Shown here one piece after another: positions 50,516-53,521 of a stretch of 53,521 bases of DNA; position 1 is the stretch's first letter; the number at the start of each line of letters is the position of its first letter. The notes under the pieces are model-generated. The model made no database searches and was not told where the DNA came from. It saw only the letters and a program-made list of their open reading frames with translations. The position numbers were made by a program, and so were the translations under genes. This stretch comes from Oxalobacter paraformigenes (GTDB taxonomy: Bacteria; Pseudomonadota; Gammaproteobacteria; Burkholderiales; Burkholderiaceae_D): positions 461,134-514,654 of the forward strand of contig NZ_KI392030.1 in the NCBI RefSeq assembly GCF_000158475.2, in the 5' to 3' direction.

Positions 50516-51955
50516 ATGACAAAGAAAAGTGAACAAAATCTGAAAAAAATAAGGGCATTTTTTTGGGGAATTTTAGGCATTTTTTCTTTCGGAATGGCTG
50601 TTTGTGCCCAGGAACTGCCTGTAGAGATAGCGAGCGAATTTCAGCGGGCAGGTATTCCGGAAGAAGCCGTCGGGATCGTGATACAGCCGATTGGCTTGTC
50701 GGAGCCAAAAGTTTTGCATAATGCTGGAACGGTTTTTCATCCGGCGTCAACCATGAAAGTGCTAACCACTTACGCTGCGCTTGAATTACTTGGCCCTTCC
50801 TTCACTTGGCAGACCGGTGCTTACATTACCGGGGAGGTCAGGCATGGCATTCTGTATGGCGATTTGATTATCAGGGGAAGCGGCGATCCTTCGTTTTCAC
50901 AAAAAGATCTCTGGCTTTTCATCCGGAAAATTCAGGATTCCGGTATCCGGGAAATTCGCGGAAAGGTCGTGCTCGACAGAAGTGTATTCGGGAGAATAAA
51001 TTTCGATGCCTCCGTTTTTGACGACGCGCCTTTAAAACCTTATAACGCGGGGCCGGACGGACTGCTTCTGAATGAAAAAAGAATTGATGTGTATTTTGCG
51101 CCACATGGAGACAAGGATGAAGTTGAAGTAGTACTGGAGCCACGCATGGAGGGAATCACGATTGTTCCGCCTGTTGCGGCCAGTTCGGCTTGTGGTGACT
51201 GGAAAAATGGAATAACTGTCCATTTTGATGACAAAATCGCTTATTTTGAAGGGGAATATCCTTTGGCGTGCGGGATAAGAACCTGGGCAATACATCCTTA
51301 CCAGATGAGTGACAGACGTTATTTCGAAAGTGTTTTTGTGAAATTGTGGCGTGAGTCGGGAGGAGTGTTTAAGGGGCAAGTTGAAGAAGGATTGCTTCCG
51401 GCTGATGCCGTTCTGAAAGCCGAGTGGACGTCTCAAGAGCTCGGTCTGGTTGTTTCCGCGGTGAACAAATACAGTAACAACGTTATGGCACGCCAGTTAT
51501 TGCTGACGCTGGGGGAGAAATTTTATGGAACAGGCGCCACAATCGAACAAGGTATTGCAGTGATCGGGAACTGGCTGACCCAAAAAGGAATCAGCGCAAA
51601 TGGACTGGTTGTGGAAAACGGTTCGGGACTTTCGCGTGAAGAAAGAATAAGTCCCTTGACGATGGCTGAAATTCTCAATGCTGCATTCATGTCGCCGGTG
51701 ATGCCCGAACTGGTTTCGTCGCTCCCGATTGCCGGTCGTGACGGTACTATGTCGAAACGGTTAAGAGACGATCCGATTGCCGGAAAAGCCCACATCAAGA
51801 CAGGTGCGATAAACGATGTCAGGGCGATAGCGGGCTATGTGCTTGCAAAAAGCGGCCGCCGGTATCTGATCGTTTGCATGATCAATCATCCCAATGCCAA
51901 GGCGGGACGGCAAGTATTGAACCGGTTGTTAAGCTGGGCTTATGAGAATGGCTGA
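50516..51955 (+). CDS. dacB: D-alanyl-D-alanine carboxypeptidase/endopeptidase (PBP4 type)
   Basis: Periplasmic peptidase that trims and opens peptidoglycan cross-links. The 479-aa product has a signal peptide (about residues 1–31, ending VCAQ), the catalytic SxxK motif Ser78-Thr-Met-Lys81, the SxN-type motif in KYSNNVMARQ, and the KTG motif in KAHIKTGAIND. The insertion typical of class C PBP4 lies between the first two motifs. Start at ATG 50516, preceded by GAGA and fitting the signal peptide; 34 upstream in-frame codons are rejected. Confidence 0.94.
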   Translation: MTKKSEQNLKKIRAFFWGILGIFSFGMAVCAQELPVEIASEFQRAGIPEEAVGIVIQPIGLSEPKVLHNAGTVFHPASTMKVLTTYAALELLGPSFTWQTGAYITGEVRHGILYGDLIIRGSGDPSFSQKDLWLFIRKIQDSGIREIRGKVVLDRSVFGRINFDASVFDDAPLKPYNAGPDGLLLNEKRIDVYFAPHGDKDEVEVVLEPRMEGITIVPPVAASSACGDWKNGITVHFDDKIAYFEGEYPLACGIRTWAIHPYQMSDRRYFESVFVKLWRESGGVFKGQVEEGLLPADAVLKAEWTSQELGLVVSAVNKYSNNVMARQLLLTLGEKFYGTGATIEQGIAVIGNWLTQKGISANGLVVENGSGLSREERISPLTMAEILNAAFMSPVMPELVSSLPIAGRDGTMSKRLRDDPIAGKAHIKTGAINDVRAIAGYVLAKSGRRYLIVCMINHPNAKAGRQVLNRLLSWAYENG

Positions 51956-51970
51956 CATGCGCCGGCATCT

Positions 51971-52087
51971 TCAGAAAAGCCAGGCTTTGGTAAAGTAATA
52001 GACGGCCATGAGGAGAAAAAAGATCGCCAGTCCTCTTAAAAAGGTGGTCATCCAGCCGGTTTTTTTGGGTTTTTGTTCTTGCGCCAT
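51971..52087 (-). CDS. Possible 38-aa single-span membrane protein
   Basis: An open frame of 39 codons, ATG at 52087, TGA at 51973–51971. The product has a basic N-terminus (MAQEQKPKKTGW), one hydrophobic helix (about residues 16–33, LRGLAIFFLLMAVYYF) and a short KAWLF end. It is tail-to-tail with dacB, 15 bases apart. No strong ribosome site is seen; an internal ATG is 12 codons in. The charge pattern and uninterrupted helix argue for a real small membrane protein, but I know no function. Confidence 0.5.
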   Translation of the reverse strand: MAQEQKPKKTGWMTTFLRGLAIFFLLMAVYYFTKAWLF

Positions 52088-52308
52088 AGTTTTCAGTTTG
52101 GTAGGAAAAAGCCGAACGTACAACCTGCTATTATCCCTGTTCCGGTCATTTAACGGTAGCCTTTCCTGTTTTTTTGCGATTTGCCCCTTGTTACCGGAAT
52201 TGGCGAAATAAAATGTTACAACTCTTACAGTTTCAATCTAGGCCGCACGCACACATTCAGTTTTAATGTTTCTCATAAAATCGTCGATTGTCGAAAGAGG
52301 TGATTCAA

Positions 52309-52617
52309 ATGGGGAATACAAAGTGGTTTTTACGGTTGGGACCAGTTTTCATGGCGGCAGGCTTGTTTCTGGTGACTATGGCGGCTAACGCCGGAAATAC
52401 GTATTGGTCAGTCAATGTCGGCGTTCCTGTGGTAGCGGCTCCGCCGCCTGTCGTGGTTTATGCAAACCCGGCCATTCCGGTAACCGCTGTTGTGCATTCG
52501 GCGCCGGTCGTTGTTTATCCTCACGCAACGAAGGCAGTAGTAGTGCGGCATACCTCGCATTATTGGCATAAACCAAGGTACCGGGGAAACAGACACCCTT
52601 ATCGACGCCATCGTTGA
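52309..52617 (+). CDS. Small secreted His/Pro/Val-rich protein
   Basis: A 102-aa protein with a signal peptide ending AANA (about residue 28). The mature part has VPVVAAPPPVVVYANPAIPV with repeated Pro-Val pairs, then a basic, histidine-rich C-terminus (HTSHYWHKPRYRGNRHPYRRHR is its last part in pieces: six His, eight Arg). GAGGTGA six bases ahead fixes the ATG at 52309. It resembles small PXPV-type exported proteins of betaproteobacteria, of unknown role; metal or polyanion binding is possible. Confidence 0.75.
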   Translation: MGNTKWFLRLGPVFMAAGLFLVTMAANAGNTYWSVNVGVPVVAAPPPVVVYANPAIPVTAVVHSAPVVVYPHATKAVVVRHTSHYWHKPRYRGNRHPYRRHR

Positions 52618-52749
52618 AGTCCGGTTCCATGCAGAATAAACGAGGAATCGGAGACAGGGTGTAGCCGGAAGGGTGGCCGTAAAGCGTATTGAAGAGTTGT
52701 CGTTTTTTTGCCTATTGATGCGTTTGTTTGAGGTAACTGCTTCTGTTAA

Positions 52750-52779
52750 ATGACTTTTCAGGAATTTCTGGCGTATAAT
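52750..52779 (+). promoter_or_regulatory. Possible upstream promoter of the tRNA–tuf operon
   Basis: -35 ATGACT (52750–52755), 18-base spacer, perfect -10 TATAAT (52774–52779), about 90 bases before tRNA-Tyr. It may form a tandem with the promoter at 52828. Confidence 0.45.
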
Positions 52780-52827
52780 CACCGGTTAATTCAATGGCAT
52801 GCATGTTGTTTGTCAGGAATTTTTCCA

Positions 52828-52856
52828 TTGACTTGTCTGGATGTTTCTGACATAAT
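52828..52856 (+). promoter_or_regulatory. Promoter of tRNA-Tyr-Gly-Thr–tuf
   Basis: -35 TTGACT (52828–52833), 17-base spacer, -10 CATAAT (52851–52856), ending 13 bases before tRNA-Tyr. The other bases between 52618 and here hold no gene I can support. Confidence 0.75.
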
Positions 52857-52869
52857 TTGAAGTTTCTGC

Positions 52870-52955
52870 GGAGAGGTGGCCGAGTGGTTAATGGCAGCAG
52901 ACTGTAAATCTGCCCTCTTACGAGTACGCTGGTTCGAATCCAGCCCTCTCCACCA
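52870..52955 (+). tRNA. tRNA-Tyr (anticodon GTA)
   Basis: 86 bases with acceptor stem GGAGAGG/CCTCTCC, a long variable arm as expected of class II tRNA-Tyr, anticodon loop CTGTAAA and encoded CCA. Confidence 0.98.
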
Positions 52956-52984
52956 AGGTTATGCAAAATGAAGGTCAAGCGAGT

Positions 52985-53058
52985 GCGGGTGTAGCTCAAT
53001 GGTAGAGCCGAAGCCTTCCAAGCTTAAGACGAGGGTTCGATTCCCTTCGCCCGCTCCA
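52985..53058 (+). tRNA. tRNA-Gly (anticodon TCC)
   Basis: 74 bases, acceptor GCGGGTG/CGCCCGC with one T–G pair, anticodon loop CTTCCAA, T arm with TTCGATT, encoded CCA. The first pair of the anticodon stem appears to be a G–A mismatch. Confidence 0.97.
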
Positions 53059-53083
53059 TCTTCGGTTTGCTTAAGTTTTAGTT

Positions 53084-53158
<75 letters not shown>

Positions 53159-53240
53159 GAGATTGTGATTTTCGAAAAGTGGGTGTGCAGCGCATAAATG
53201 GCGTGGTCTTGGTATTCTCTTCATTGGTTAGGAGTTGAAA

Positions 53241-53521
53241 ATGGCAAAGAGCAAGTATGAGCGGACGAAGCCGCACGTAAACGTAGGAACAATTGGTCAC
53301 GTGGACCATGGCAAGACCACCCTGACGGCGGCGATAGCGACCGTATTGTCCAAGAAATTTGGTGGGGAAGCCAAAGGCTACGACCAGATTGACGCGGCGC
53401 CGGAAGAAAAAGCGCGTGGGATCACCATCAACACCGCGCACGTTGAATACGAAACCGCCAACCGGCACTACGCCCACGTAGACTGCCCGGGCCACGCCGA
53501 CTACATCAAAAACATGATCAC
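53241..53521 (+). CDS. tuf: Elongation factor Tu, N-terminal part (cut by window edge)
   Basis: The first 93 codons are present. The GTP-binding P-loop GHVDHGKTT, then the switch segment with [14 protein letters not shown] and the G3 element [13 protein letters not shown] are seen. EF-Tu brings aminoacyl-tRNA to the ribosome. TTAGGAG is well placed before the ATG. The tRNA-Tyr-Gly-Thr–tuf order is that of the classical tufB operon; secE, nusG and ribosomal genes would be expected next. Confidence 0.98.
   Translation, partial: MAKSKYERTKPHVNVGTIGHVDHGKTTLTAAIATVLSKKFGGEAKGYDQIDAAPEEKARGITINTAHVEYETANRHYAHVDCPGHADYIKNMI

Overview
The window looks like chromosomal core DNA of a betaproteobacterium of the order Burkholderiales. 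The evidence is the set of conserved neighbourhoods: prs–tRNA-Gln–ispE–lolB, ptsN–hprK–rapZ, ubiE–Tim44–ubiB, fmdB–aspS–nudB, pmbA/darP–mogA, leuS–lptE–holA, fur/bamE–dapB and tRNA-Tyr-Gly-Thr–tuf. Moderate GC and gene content fit Oxalobacteraceae (an Oxalobacter-like organism is my guess, not proven). I see no insertion sequence, prophage, integrase or CRISPR array. Coding density is very high; no gap without a gene exceeds 300 bases.

Layout. 1–8.1 kb: isoprenoid (ispE), lipoprotein sorting (lolB), DNA repair (mutY), the nitrogen-PTS/HPr control cluster (ptsN, hprK, rapZ), queuosine precursor synthesis (queF) and isoleucine synthesis (ilvA). 8.3–12.7 kb: membrane protein, HIT hydrolase and ubiquinone genes (ubiE, ubiB) around a Tim44-domain protein. 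12.8–17.9 kb: a sodium/solute symporter, fmdB, a 41-codon small ORF, aspS, nudB and a periplasmic PpiC-type isomerase. 18.1–25.9 kb: a five-gene yej-type peptide import operon that carries an exported M3 oligopeptidase between the binding protein and the permeases. 25.9–31 kb: MscS channel, YaeQ, esterase, mogA, darP, pmbA. 31–41 kb: a long leftward operon leuS–lptE–holA–proA–rlmL-like–pabAB–pabC. 40.9–43.5 kb: dapB, a bamE gene enlarged by a 16-copy 18-bp repeat array, and divergent fur. 43.6–47.7 kb: ClC channel, MarR regulator and groES–groEL under an overlapping sigma70/sigma32 promoter with a perfect CIRCE operator. 47.8–50.3 kb: feoA–feoB–small cysteine protein behind a Fur box. 50.5–52.6 kb: PBP4 (dacB), a 38-aa membrane protein and a small secreted His-rich protein. 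52.8–53.5 kb: tRNA-Tyr, -Gly, -Thr and the start of tuf.

How the parts fit. Most genes are housekeeping. The regulatory signals are unusually readable: Fur and its likely target feoAB are both here, and the chaperonin promoter combines activation and repression signals in about 55 bases. The most unusual items are the repeat-expanded BamE, the peptide transporter with its own exported peptidase, and several places where usual neighbours (ubiJ, the DUF502 gene, rpoN/hpf) are missing from otherwise conserved gene orders.
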